Shown: one piece after another, positions 33,338 to 44,553 of the stretch
How positions within the stretch are numbered: position 1 is the stretch's first letter
How the letters are laid out: each line of letters opens with the position of its first letter
Source: Trichosporon coremiiforme
Lineage: Eukaryota > Basidiomycota > Tremellomycetes > Trichosporonales > Trichosporonaceae
Assembly (NCBI GenBank): GCA_039545355.1
Contig: BCJJ01000004.1
Coordinates: 806,001-870,000, forward strand
Direction: 5' to 3'
DNA length: 64,000 nucleotides
Translations under genes and position numbers: made by a program
The notes under the pieces: generated by a model
Told to the model about the DNA's origin: nothing
Database searches by the model: none
Seen by the model: the letters and a program-made list of their open reading frames with translations, nothing else

Positions 33338-34663
33338 TTAGTTGGTCTTCTTGGCACCGTTGACCTTCTTCGCGGCGCCCTTCTTGTAGGTCTTGCGGTA
33401 GAAGGAGATGAAGAGGAACAGGTACGAGGTGAGGATGGCACAGCCAAAGGTGGCGGCCGACTCGGCACCGGCGCAATCGCGGACCCAGGGGAGGTTGATG
33501 CCCCACTTGGTGAAGAAGTGGTTGGTGGTGGCAAAGTAGACGATGAAGAGGTCGATGATGAACTGGGTGATCTGCATGGTGGTGAGGTACTTCTTCCACC
33601 AGATCTTGCGGCCGCCAGCGGTGGCCCAGTAGTAGTAGTACATCAGGACGTGGACGAGGAGGTTGAGCGAGATGACGACCCACTGGACCGAGGTCTCACC
33701 GTTGAGCTGGGTGTAGCAGAGGACAGCGGTGGCGGAGTGGTGGAAGACGTGGAGGAACGCTGAGAGGTTAGCTTTCGTTCGGCGCCCGGAAAGCTAGTAC
33801 TCACCAAGGGGCTTCTTCTTGAGGACCAGGAACACAGTGTCGATGAGCTCAACATACTTGATGTAGTAGTTGATCATGTAGTACGAGACGAGGGTCTTGG
33901 TGAACGAGCCGTGGTTGCAGATGGACCAGTAGAAGCCGTGCTTGATGTAGAGGGGGATGCTGGACCAGTAAGCTCAAGATCCAACGATCGTTGGTCGAAC
34001 GCCATGAATTGGCGCCGCCACGTCAGCCGAACTCACATCTCCTCAAGGATGAGGGCGAGCAGAAGACCCGATCCAGTCGTCAGGATGAGGTTGTGGATCT
34101 GGAAGGGGATCTTGAGCTTGAAGGGCTCGCGGTTGCTGCACAGATGTCAGCATTTGTTTACGCGTTTACCGGCGGTGGAGTGAATGGCGATAAGGTGGAG
34201 CGATGCCGACAGCGGATTCCACGAGAAATCCAAACTTTTTGGTCCACGCTCGGTCTCCACTGGGAGGTTCGCACAGCGCGTCAAACGCTCCATGAGCAGT
34301 GGGGACTGTGTTATCTGTCCTCCTGATCATGGCTGACACAGTTTGACGCGTGTGGACGCGTTGTATGCGGTCCCGGCTGTGAAACAGCACAAGACACACA
34401 ACCGGGTACCATTGTTTACTCGATTGATGCCATCACTCCAAAGCGCCAGTCTTGACTACTCACCGCATAAGCTCACGGCCACCAAAGATGACGATGAAGT
34501 AGGTCGCAATAGCAACGACGACCTCCTTGTTGGTCGAGAGAGGAGTAGCGCCGCGGATCCACTCGATGAGCTCCGAAGGAGGCTTGGGGAGGTCGAGGGT
34601 GTTCCAGGTCGACCTGATTGCGGTGATGATCGGCCCGTGGCCGGGGGCGGGAAGAGAAACCAT
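33338..34663 (-). CDS. ELO-family very-long-chain fatty acid elongase
   Basis: Four exons, 34663-34464, 34135-34037, 33959-33805 and 33759-33338, give 291 residues. Several membrane helices carry the ELO signatures: KYVELIDTVF, the catalytic histidine box FLHVFHHSAT, the aromatic MYYYYWATAGG, and TTMQITQFIIDL. The protein ends KKTN, a KKxx-type dilysine ER-retrieval signal. The enzyme condenses malonyl-CoA with acyl-CoA in the ER membrane, the first step of elongation. Chain-length preference cannot be told from sequence, so ELO1, ELO2 and ELO3 are not distinguished. Intron 1 is long (328 nt) and contains a 10-bp inverted repeat. Confidence 0.93.
34277..34350. repeat. Perfect 10-bp inverted repeat inside elongase intron 1
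   Basis: CGCGTCAAAC at 34277-34286 is the reverse complement of GTTTGACGCG at 34341-34350, with a 54-base spacer. It could form a hairpin in the pre-mRNA or be a protein-binding site. Confidence 0.7.
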
Positions 34664-35541
34664 TGCAAAGGAGTGAACGGCTTCCGCTGATGGGTCTGCG
34701 AAAGAGAAAAAGAAGGAGGAGGAGGGGCGGGAGGTTGGAGAGAAAGAGAACAGAGGTGGTGACCCGGCTCGAAATAAGGAGGAGGGACGTTTGGAGGAGC
34801 GCGGCGAATGTAGGCCGCGTCTAAGCGCTAGTGGTGGAAAATATGCTCCCGCGGTTCGTGGATGGGTGTGGATCCGATCTGACAGTCAAATCAAACGTAG
34901 GAACAGTGATTAGCGGGAGTAAACATGCGATTACAATTGAATGTAAACCATGCGGCACACAATGAGGACTTGCAGGATCCACCAGCCAGGGCTCCCGGTC
35001 CGTCCGGCACGCTTTGGCTTGTGTGATGCGCCAGGTCGATTGAGAACGGCCCTTCCGGCCCTGGTCCCAGCCTGGCCAGCCTGTAGGCTTTGCAGATGAC
35101 CGGCACATGCGGCACAGCGGCAGGGATTTCATCGAGGACAGCCGTCAAGCCGCAAGGCGCGCAAGGGCGGCACAAGGGCTCCGGTCAGATGTCCGAGTAA
35201 CAACCAGACTCTGAAAAAAAAAAATCCAGCCTCTGCTCTCGGCTGATCGTACCTGGGCCCACGTAGAACCCGGTTCCGATGCCGCTGCCGAGCCTGCCGT
35301 TGCAGCGTGTGCGGTCCTGCGGGGAAGAAGGTCATCGTGGGAATGCAGTGCCGATCCGCTAATCGGCCGCCATCTCTTCTCAAACCCACCGTGCACTTCG
35401 TCATCGATAAAGCCCAAGAACGCCGGTCAACGGCGGAGGGAAGGTCTCTGTCGAGGATCAAGCTCGGCCCTACACTCTTCCTTTCCTGTCCTGCCTTGTT
35501 CAACTCACTCCCTGCCCGACGACCCCGGCCATGGACATGTC
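34664..35541. other. Divergent intergenic region between the elongase and HAL3-like genes
   Basis: It holds the promoters of both genes. A run of about ten A occurs near 35214-35223. No coding region is supported. Confidence 0.45.
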
Positions 35542-37091
35542 ATGGACGTCCAAGACCGCACGAGCACCGCCCGCGACTCTGCCCTCGCTGACATGAGCGG
35601 CCCCGGCCAAGCAAACGTGAACGGTCCAGGCCCGAACGCCGCGCCCGACGCCCTCGAGCGACCAAATGTGCCAGATGGTGTCTTCCGTATCCTCCTCGTC
35701 GTCGCTGGGTCAGCCGCGGGCAACTCCATCCTGGAACTGATCGCGGCTCTGTCCAAGGTGAGCAGGAGCCCCACCGTCTCCCCTCCACCTTCGAGTTGTT
35801 GTTATCCGAAGCCCAGCGATGTCTTGTGACTAGGACTGCTGTTAGTGTTTGGAGGCGGTCCAGTAGACAGTCTAAACCCGCGGGGATACAGCACACTACA
35901 GCTCTGTGTCCTGCCCGTTGCGGGGTATCGTCCACCCGTAGCGGCGCCTAGTCACTCCGGGGCAACAAACTGCGGGGTGTCTAACAGTCGTGATATCTGC
36001 GGGGTAGAGCGGAATTCTTTCCTTCCCTGTTTTGTGTTTGTGCTGGCCTGATCTTGCTTCGCTCACTGTCTTCCTCCCCCAATGTTTTCCGCTCCTTTCC
36101 CAACGTCGGTGCTACAGATTGCCGTACTGACTTCACAGGACCCGTCGATAGACCTGCAACTGGCCGCGAGCCGGGAAGGGCTGAAGCACATCTCCCAGAC
36201 AGATGTCGACGCAAGACTCGCCGAGTGCCCCAGCAGCGGCCCGAGAGGCATCAAGCGTATCTGGTCGGACAACGACGATGATTCTGAAAAGGTAGCTAGC
36301 GTTTCGATCGCAGTAGCTGACAGCAGTGGACCGACTCGCAAGTGCCGCTCCCTTCCCGCCTCGTCCAGTGGGCCGACATGCTCCTCCTTGCCCCGTGCTC
36401 CGCCTCGCTGCTGGCTTCCCTCTCCGTCGGAGCGTGCGACACTATGCCACTCCGTCTTCTCCGGTCCCTCGCGCCGAACAAGCCCGTGTTGATCTACCCC
36501 TCAATGCCGGCAGACATGTTCAGCAACGCGTGGACTAGGCGGCACGTGGAAGCAGCCAAGCAGGCAGGCTACGTTGTCGTCGGTCCTCAATGCCGAGACG
36601 ACAACCGCGGCCGCATGACCGACTGGCAAGACATCGTCATCAGCGTACAGGACATGGCGACCTTCTTCAACATGCGCCAGCAGCAGGCGCATCTCGCTAA
36701 GCTCGCCGAACAATCCGAGTCCACCATGGAAGCAACCGAGGACGGCGGCGGCTCTTCCTCGAACCACGCGACTCGAGAATCCTCCCCGGGCTCAAGGAAA
36801 AGGAGCAGGGAAGGACCAGGAATGCCAACCGTGTTCCAAGCCTTCGCGCCGCTGTGGCACGAAAGCGCCCCGGAGAGTTATGGCCGCGGTTTCGTCCCGG
36901 GGCAGATGCACTGGCAAGGTCTACCAACCATCTCGACGGGGCGGACTACTGGCTTGGGCCGATCTGAAGTCGATCTTACAATGCCGAGCTGGGAGACGGC
37001 GAAGAAAGACGCGGAGAAGGAGAGACAGAAAGACGCGAGCACGCCGTCGCTGTACCCCATCATTCCGTTCAAGGAGAAGTGGTGGGTGTGA
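35542..37091 (+). CDS. HAL3/SIS2-like flavoprotein of the PPC decarboxylase family, catalytic residues altered
   Basis: Three exons, 35542-35757, 36118-36291 and 36327-37091, give 384 residues. After a ~47-residue polar N-terminus comes the flavoprotein fold start ILLVVAGSAAGNSILELI. The conserved block LVQWADMLLLAPCSASLLA and the later GRMTDWQDIV match the PPCDC/HAL3 family. Two catalytic positions differ. The His six residues before the Trp of QWAD is Pro139, and the PxMN loop reads PSMPADMF with Pro191 in place of Asn. Active PPC decarboxylases need both for coenzyme A synthesis. A polar insert (about residues 205-245) precedes a basic tail ending KEKWWV. By analogy with yeast SIS2 it may be a regulatory subunit; this is inference. 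Intron 1 is 360 nt. Confidence 0.78.
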
Positions 37092-38100
37092 AGTCCCGAA
37101 GTGCGCCACAGACGTCGGAGGATAGAACACTCAGAGGAGAAATATGGAGAACCCTCACAGTCTGAAAGCTGGGCGGACATGCCCGCTCCGCGGAACGATA
37201 TGACTCCGCAGCATCGAAGCTCGACAGCGCCGCGACGCCCGTCCGCGACGGCCGCCCGATAGCCTTATCAGTAATGTCCGGCGATTGCAAAATTCCAGCT
37301 CGGGGCATCCTTGCCCCGCTTGCAGCCCTCACGTGCTGCGCCCCACAACGACGCGTACGTGTGCCCTTGCTCAAGTCATACACCACTAGCACCACTCAAG
37401 CAATCACATGCATAACGCCCTGCGGCCCCATCTCGCACAAGTGACGCACTCGAGTGCACCGGAAGGATTGAGGACATGCGGACGTGCCAAGAATCTCACG
37501 CCGCAGCACAAGATCTGACCTCGCTCTCACCTCCGCGGCACCCAGCCCAGCCATAGTCACTCACTGCAGACAACAGCAATGGTCATTCCAGCAAGCCACC
37601 CGTCTCTGTCTCTGTTTGGGACTCAAGGACGTGCTACATGCAGGCCCACAAGCTCCCAGCATCAAAGGCTCCCCGCAAGGCGTCACGTCCAAGGCGATGA
37701 CACGGAATCATGTTCCAGCCTGGCGTCGAAGGACGTGACCAAGGGCGCAGCGTGTATTCCGTGCGCCAACGGACGCGAGGGGGGGCGTAGTCGGATCTCA
37801 CTGGAAGTTGCGAGGGGTACGAGAGGTGCGGTGTCTCCTCGCACTCTAGCCCTCTCGCGCATTGCGTAAGGGGAAAGGGGAGGGAGCTCGAAGCACATAT
37901 AAACCTCGATCTGTGGATCTTGCGATCTGCCTCTCCTTCATCTTCGTAGCACACTCAGACCGAGTTTGACACTCACTTACCACGGCCCACGGCTTCTGAT
38001 CGCCCACTGCCTCGACCTTCACAGACCCACTGCCTCATCGATCCGACTCTCAACAGTCTCTCTTCGCTACACACTTTCTCGCCATCTTCCAATAACGATT
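37092..38100. other. Intergenic region with a candidate TATA box
   Basis: No coding region is supported in this 1 kb. ATATAAA at 37897-37903 lies about 200 bp upstream of the next start codon and is followed by a C/T-rich leader. Confidence 0.45.
37897..37903 (+). promoter_or_regulatory. Candidate TATA box of the Sur7/PalI-type gene
   Basis: ATATAAA in GC-rich surroundings, about 200 bp upstream of ATG 38101. Position is compatible with a core promoter, but no transcript start is known. Confidence 0.4.
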
Positions 38101-39579
38101 ATGCGTCACGGCGTTTCAGCCCTTGCGCTGCTCTTCCTGCGTGAGTCCCAGGAGTCCGCAGGACTGCTTCTCATTCCACTTCTTCTCCCTCCGTCACTCC
38201 CACCCATTGCAGTGCACCTCCCGCCTCCCCTGCAACACAGACCGCAGCTTAGTCGCACCCTGGGTAAGCTGACGCCCAGTCGCCGCCACGGCGCTCTACG
38301 TCCTCGCCACCGTCGGCGCGCCCATCAAGAAGGACTGGGACCTGATCTCGGTCAAGCTGCAGCCCGACGCGGCGCAGTACGCACAGGAGATCGAGGAGCT
38401 CAACGTGCTTGCTAAGGGCGGCGAAACTGTGGTTCAGATTGGCGTGCTGGGGATTTGTTATCAGTTTGAGTGAGTGGGCTTTGAGCTGCAGCCGCGCAGC
38501 GGGTGCAGTGAAGAGGAATGGGTGTGTTGAGGGCGAGGGCGAGGGATGGGGGGATGGGGGGACGAGGGGACGAGGAGACGAAGGGGTATGGTGATATGGA
38601 GAACCCAGGGCGAGGCGAGGGCGGAGCAATGTTGTGAGGTTAGGCACACTGCGACGGCCTGCAATGATGCCTCTCCAACTGGGAGGGGCGACCATGTCCT
38701 CCGCCACCACTCCTCTCCACTGCTTCTCACCATTCCGCAACACCCCTCCCCGTTCCGTCTCAGCACCCGATCCCTACAAGCTAAGAACTGCTCGAAATAC
38801 AGCTGACGCCCAGCCCCGCCCATGCGAAGAACTGCACCTCCCCCGCCCTGGGCTACCCCTTCCCCTCCCTCCCCGGCATCAGCATCGACAAGCCAAACCG
38901 CTACCGCGCCCTTTCAGTCGCGTTGGTCCTTAACCCTCTCGCTGGCGGTCTGGCCGGCATCGCGGCGATTATCTGGTTGCTGAGCTGGGTCACGCGTCTC
39001 CGCCTGCTTGCCGTGGTAAGTCTATAGGCCCACTCCATGCAGACCGCTAGCTTTGGGAGGATTACATGCGGAGAAGCTAACGCACAGCTCGCGTTAATCC
39101 CCATCGTGCTCGCCAAGTTTGCGGCCGTCACTGCTTTCGGCGTTAACTTGGCTATTGTCCTGGTACGTCTCCTCTTTCCCCCCTCTTCTGTCCAGAGCTG
39201 TCGGCCAGCAGATCGCGAGCTGACACCCAGGTCCTCCGCGCCCGGATCTGGGACGTGTCCGAGGGCGCTCTTTCCGGCCATATCGGGTCCTTGTTCTGGT
39301 TCTCCGTCGGCGGCTGCGTGAGTTGTCGCTACTGGCTCCGAACTGATAAAAGGGCGCCGCTGTCGTTGCCTTCCTGTGTGCAATTCAGGGGACTAGGGCC
39401 AATGCGGTCAAGAGCCAGAGTACTTACTAGCCACCAATCCCACCCTCACAGGCACAGCCTCCGAGGCTCTCGTCCTTGTCGTCGTTCTCTTCTCTCTCGT
39501 TTCTCATGGGAGAGGCGAGGATGTGAGGACTGAGGAGCGACGACGGAGACACAGTGACGAGGGTATGAAGATGATGTAG
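38101..39579 (+). CDS. Sur7/PalI (Rim9)-type four-helix plasma-membrane protein
   Basis: Seven exons, 38101-38140, 38280-38469, 38814-39015, 39088-39162, 39231-39317, 39389-39419 and 39452-39579, give 250 residues. Four hydrophobic segments are present: an N-terminal signal-anchor (VSALALLFLLAATALYVLA), LVLNPLAGGLAGIAAIIWLL, a third around FAAVTAFGVNLAIVL, and a fourth around EALVLVVVLFSLV. The first extracellular loop has the G-x-C and C pair of the family (GICYQFDPAHAKNC). PalI/Rim9 proteins help ambient-pH sensing and Sur7 proteins mark eisosomes; I cannot tell which applies. The last intron (39420-39451) would be only 32 nt. It is needed to reach the fourth helix, because the unspliced frame hits a stop. 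Confidence 0.72.
38541..38585 (+). repeat. G-rich minisatellite in intron 2 of the Sur7/PalI-type gene
   Basis: Overlapping copies of GGGATGGG and GGGGACGA type units give a 45-base G-rich run within the 344-nt intron. Confidence 0.65.
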
Positions 39580-39829
39580 GGTAGAACACTGTACCGAATA
39601 GATTTATGGACTCGATGACCACCTAATACACACCCAGACACATAGATGATTCATCGCTGACAATGCAAGTTTATGATACATGTATACTCCCCCTTCACTC
39701 CTATAATATCCACTAATGCTAATGCAATGTGGCAGTGCTGAGTACGAACGACTACGCTATGTCCTGATATCTACGATGTACTGTTCATCCGGAGTCTGGA
39801 TACTCGGCCAGCGGCCACGTACCAGAGAC

Positions 39830-41745
39830 TCATGGCCGCTTGACAGGCTTCTTTTTCTTCATGAACAAGACGCTCTCGAGATTCTGCGGTTTCCTCGGTC
39901 GCATCGGCAAAGGTCGTGGCGGCGTGTTCGTCCCACTACCACTGCCGAGCTCACTCGGCGACGCCGTCCTCGCTGCTGGCGACTGCGTTCCCGTTCCCGG
40001 AGCAGGCGACGCCGTCCTCGGTGTCGATACCCCGGGTGCAGGCGAATGGCGCGGTGACTGTCGGGGCGAGTTGACGGGCGACGAGCCGAACAACTCGTCG
40101 TCCTCCGTCTTGACCCTCTTCCCGTTACGCTCGCTCTTCACTCGGTCCTCTCTCGGTCGCTTTGAGCTCGAACCAGAGCCAGAACCTAACTTCGTAAAGT
40201 CCGAGATCGCGTTAAGGACTCTCGACTTGGGTTCGAAGTAGCTCGTTGGTTTGCTGGGTTCCGGTTCCTCTCGGTTCTTGCCCTTGCCCTTCTCCCTCTC
40301 CTCGATCAGTCGTGGGGCTCTCGGTGCGCGGGAGCCGAGGGAGAAGCGCTCGCCTGGCGTCTCGACCTTGTCCGGCACGATGTGCGAGGGGAGCTCGCCC
40401 CTCCGTTCCATCGGCAAAGGAGCTCGTGGGCGGGGAATGCGCGGACCTTGAGCCACCTTTGCGCGGCCGGCGTAGGGGTTGGAGAACATGGCCTCCTCGA
40501 CCTGCGCAGCGACCTCGTTCCTCGGCGTGCGCACGACTGGCGGGCCGCTAAATCGTCCACTCGCTTTCGTGAGAGCTAAGCGGGCACGATTACTCTCGGC
40601 GCGAGCTTTCGCTAGCGCCTTGTTGCCCCCGCTCTGAGCGTAGGTCGACGCCGCACTGGCACCCCGTCTCGCGCCAGAGAGAGAATGCGACCCTCCTCCG
40701 CCCCATGATGCCCAGCCGGACTTCTTCTTCTGCGGAGCAACAAGACCCTCCATGACGACTACTCGCTTGGAGGCGCGCTGCGCGTCGAGTTCTTTGTATC
40801 GAGCCGCTACGCGCTCCATCGCTTGTTCCTTCCTCTCCTCAGACTCCTGGACTGCTTTCTGAACTGTCAGCTGGGAAGAGAAGGGTTCAGCTTACATGAT
40901 ACATCCGCCTCCAACCCGAGGACCTATGCCTGCCGTTCCTGACACGGCAGGTCTCGTAGAATAAGGGGTACTCCTCGATGACGAAGATCTCCCACAGCCA
41001 GTCCGTGTCCGGTTTGATGTGCTGTGAGTTAGCTTCATCCTAAGCGGTTCTCAGCTCCTTTCGCAGCGAATATAGGCAATTCCAGCCTCGCTCTGCTCGT
41101 TGCGACCCGCCACGACTCACCTCCGACGCCGTCTCCACCTCCGCCAACTGTTCCCTCGGCAGCTGGTCCAGTAGCTCGGCACAGAGTCCATATTCGAGTC
41201 CTCCGATGTCCCAAATACGTGGTGCGTTGGAGAGAATAACTGCCATTAGCTCGCCACTTCGATCGTAGCTGTGCCTCATCACGAGAACAATGAGCGTGCG
41301 CAAACTCACCGGACATGGCGAGATTGCGCAGCGACGGCACACCTCTTGATGGTGGCGGGGGTATCGTTGCCTTTCTCATGCGCAGTTCATCGAGTCGTCG
41401 ACTGGCACTGAACTTCTCTTTCCGTCTTGACTCTTGTCCGCTCGTAATCGGCTTCGCCTTGTCGGCCTTGGGCATGCGCACCGGCGCAGACGATGAAGGT
41501 TTCGAGGGCCCGGCACCCGGTGTTGCCACCGGCTTCCTCGTGTCGACGAAGAGCGGGTCCTCCTCCTCGCCGAAGAGGTCGTCGAGGTCGTCGTCGTACT
41601 CCTCCTCGTACTCGAGGGAGTGCATGGCGGGCGGCGTGGTGATGGTAAGTTGTCGACTGTCGAACAATGGACCGCCTTTTGTATCTGTCGAGGAAGGCGA
41701 GAACATTGAACTGACCTCCACCGGCAGGGCGAGGGGCACCGTCAT
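39830..41745 (-). CDS. Elongin A-like transcription elongation factor subunit
   Basis: Four exons, 41745-41310, 41239-41121, 41021-40896 and 40858-39830, give 569 residues. An in-frame ATG at 41625 is an alternative start, giving a protein that begins MHSLEYEEEYDDDLDDLF. The Elongin A domain follows the acidic N-terminus: the BC-box-like PSLRNLAMS, then GGLEYGLCAELLDQLPREQL, then DTDWLWEIF and GWRRMYHKAVQESEERKEQA. The C-terminal ~330 residues are basic, Ser/Pro-rich and disordered, ending KKKKPVKRP. Elongin A binds Elongin C and stimulates RNA polymerase II elongation or acts in a ubiquitin ligase. All introns have the local GTGAGT or GTAAGC and CTAAC/CTGAC signals. Identity is by motif recognition. 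Confidence 0.78.
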
Positions 41746-41990
41746 CGCGAATCACACCCAGCTCGAATTAGAACCGGACTACTACAAATCTTTTATGCTT
41801 CCGCTAATGCTGAAGCTAATGTGCCTGATCGAAGCAACGCTGGCTTGTTGCCAGCAACGGGCTCGATCGAGCGTTGAGCGGCAAGGACCATCAGACCAGC
41901 AATGAGGACAGCGAAAATGAGTACATGTGCATAGGGATATAACGATGAGAAAGCGATGGAGACCAAGAGTGAAGCGATAATGTGTGATAT

Positions 41991-42363
41991 TTACATGACT
42001 GAACGTCAGTTGAATGTCCAAAGCGCGATAACTCACCAGTGCAGCATCCCGCGTCCTCGACGGGGGCGTACGGATCCTCTCCCTTCTGAAGGGGTCCCCA
42101 AACGGAGGCGATCTGGCATTAGCCTGAGCTCTAGTACACAGCGGATAGTTCCAACATACGAGGGGGTCACGCGTCTCGCGGCAGTAGGTGATGAGCCTGG
42201 AGTCAGTTCAAGCACAGGTGTCGGAAACTCACGAGAGCGAAGCGACAGACACCATAGCCCGCGGCCGGGCGAGCTCCTCGCGCAGCCTGGCATTGTTCTC
42301 GAGCAAGCGCCGGAGCTTAAGCTCGTTCATCGTCACCTTGCCGCGGGCCGAGATAGTCGACAT
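41991..42363 (-). CDS. Heterotrimeric G-protein gamma subunit
   Basis: Four exons, 42363-42233, 42196-42160, 42112-42037 and 41998-41991, give 83 residues. The N-terminal helix ([20 protein letters not shown]) is the coiled coil that pairs with G beta. [13 protein letters not shown] and [15 protein letters not shown] follow in the order typical of fungal G gamma. The C-terminus is CCTVM: a CaaX box for prenylation preceded by a second Cys that is a likely palmitoylation site. G beta-gamma signals in pheromone and nutrient response at the plasma membrane. The last exon has only 8 nt and supplies part of Val, Met and the stop codon. Introns are 36, 47 and 38 nt. Confidence 0.9.
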
Positions 42364-43340
42364 GGTGGGTGGTGGATGATGGTGAGGAGGACAAAGGAGG
42401 TCGTCGCTGGTCGAAAAGGAGGTACGGAAGGTTCGGTCGAGATTAGATTAAATGCCGGGACGGGTGAATATTACGAGAAGCACTAAAATGAGGGGCCAGC
42501 CGAGTGTGCGTGATCGAGAGTAGGATTCGAGTGGCAAAGGCGAATGCGAGTGAGTGAGCGTGAGAGTAGGACGTTGACGAAGGACTTTTGTGCAAGTTGA
42601 GGAAGCGAGTGATGGTACAGTGCAGCAATGCAAGCGGGCAAGGTAGCCATGGCTGCCATGGCTTCACCGGCCGCGGACGGCTGGCATAGCTCGTGCAGGT
42701 CGCGTAGCTGGCCTTGGTCTGCTGCCTGTCCGCCTCCTTGTCTGCGTCCTTGACGCCCAGCGCCCAGCGCCCGACTCCTTTGAGCCTGTACGCCCATCGG
42801 TCTCCCGATGGGTCGCGAAACGACGATGCTTCACCTCCCAAGGCGACAGGGGAAGGAGGGAACCGCTGGGCGGCCGAAGGTCGGACGCCACCAGGCCAAA
42901 GCTCGACGCCCGACGCCACCACTCCTAACCCTTTCTCGTCGGCAACGAGCTCGGCGCTGCAGGATAGAGGGTTGTGGAGAGGTGCTGGGGCCTCCTCAAG
43001 CATGCATAATCCAACAATGCAGCCGCTCATCGCTTACCATGCGCTCTTAAGCGTGTGACGAGTGTGTTACTCTGCATCGCATACGTTACAAGAGCCAGCT
43101 ATCTCATGTCTGGGCAACGTTCGGCCTTGAACTAGCCCCTGGGTGATCTTGGGCTCGTTCCTGCATACCGACGCCTGCTGCGCCTTGCACATCTGCGGCA
43201 TGCCGTTGGATCAGTTTCCGACACATTCATCGGATCACCCGTCGTCCGGCAGCGCTCGGGCTCGCCAACGCCAGCTCGCCAAGCACCAACATCAACTGCG
43301 TCATAATCATATATGTCATGATACATCGTCTGTTTAGCGG
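42364..43340. other. Intergenic region upstream of the G gamma gene
   Basis: It should hold the G gamma promoter on the right side of its start and the 3' end of the next leftward gene. A minus-strand open frame of about 195 codons (42443-43030) shows no domain or splice support, so I do not call it. Confidence 0.45.
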
Positions 43341-44222
43341 CTAGTGGAGGATCGCAGCCCAAGGCGCGCTGTCATAGATAGCCCTATACCTGAAGAGCGT
43401 GCTGGCGGAGAGCGCATCCGTGTCCTTCGCCATACGGAACAGTCCGAGGGCGACAATCGCGACAATACCTCCAACAACACTGTAGATCGGCTTTAACGTG
43501 CGGTTGAGGCGGCGCTCCTTGATCTCCTCGGGCTCGTTGAACGTCACAGCCTTCAGCTTCGGCTTGACGCCCGCCGCGCGCTTGATCCACGAGACGACCT
43601 GCATGCCCCCGATGAGAGCATGGTACACGCCGAATGTCGTGAGGGCGAGGTACCCTGCAGTCATCCAGGGCCGGCTCCGCGCTGCGTATCCGGCGAACTC
43701 GTATCCGAACTCGCTCGGAGACATGGCGCTGATCGGAGCAGCGGCTTCAGCGGGGAGCACGCGGTGCAGCCAGAGATGCGGAACGACGAGCGGGATGAGG
43801 ATCCAGCCAGCCTTGGACTGGTTCGATACGCGCGCCTTTCCCTTCGTCTTGTAGGTGATGAACAAACGGCGAGCGGCGCCGGACAGGACGTGAATCGCGA
43901 GCGGGGCGTACACGAGCGCAGTCTCGAGCGGGAGGTAGAGCTCCCTTCCCAGGATCTGAGCATCAGCTTAAGTGTCTTGAGAATGCGCAGAAGCTTGATA
44001 GGAGGAGCGGGAAGCACTCACCATGACATTGTCAGCCGCCTCCAGACCGCCAAAGGCAGCTGCGATCGGCGCAGCAAGGTGCGCCGTGAAGAAGACACCG
44101 AAGACGGCCGCACTCGCGTTCTGAGTGTTCGTGAGGACGCGCAGAATGGACGTGTTCGGCAGCGAAGGCCCGGCATCGGCTGAACCTCGCCTTGATGGCG
44201 GTGGTCTGAAGTTGCCGCTCAT
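43341..44222 (-). CDS. MCP1: MCP1-like mitochondrial membrane protein (DUF1691 type)
   Basis: Two exons, 44222-44022 and 43955-43341, give 271 residues. The order of blocks AAVFGVFFTAHLAAP, YLPLETALVYAPLAIHVLSG, IPLVVPHLWLHRVLP and GVYHALIGGMQVV fits the DUF1691/Mcp1 family, with about five membrane helices and His residues in helices. Yeast Mcp1 is a mitochondrial outer-membrane protein that suppresses loss of ER-mitochondria contact (ERMES) by a Vps13-dependent lipid route. The start is the only ATG before the first helix. The intron has a GTGAGT donor and a GCTGATGCTCAG-type end. The gene is divergent from CMS1 with 331 bp between starts. Confidence 0.75.
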
Positions 44223-44553
44223 GGTTGCTAGTCGGAGGAGCGAACGGACTTGGGACGGACTTGGCGACGTCGAGAAGCACTCCCGACCAACCAGAGGGGG
44301 TGGGAATGGTCATCTACGCGAGCTGGGGGAGGAAGCGGGTGTGCGGAGGCCCACTCTGGCACGTGGCTGTCCCTCACGCCCCTCAAGTTGCCGATCTGGA
44401 ATATTTTCCCTCCGTGTGGTGGAGGTTTCGCGGAGGCTGGCTCGCTGGCTCAGTGCAGCAGTCAAGCTACCCCTTGCCATGCGTCATGCTAATTCTAACT
44501 GTTACTCACTTGAGAACCACGACCACGACCACGTTAACGGCACGATTGACACG
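44223..44553. promoter_or_regulatory. Divergent promoter region of MCP1-like and CMS1 genes
   Basis: 331 bp separate the two start codons, so both promoters must lie here. No TATA box or known operator is recognised. Confidence 0.5.

Noticed and set aside
42443..43030. Minus-strand open frame of 195 codons upstream of G gamma
   Set aside because: No ATG context, domain or splice support; it overlaps the expected promoter and leader of the G gamma gene.
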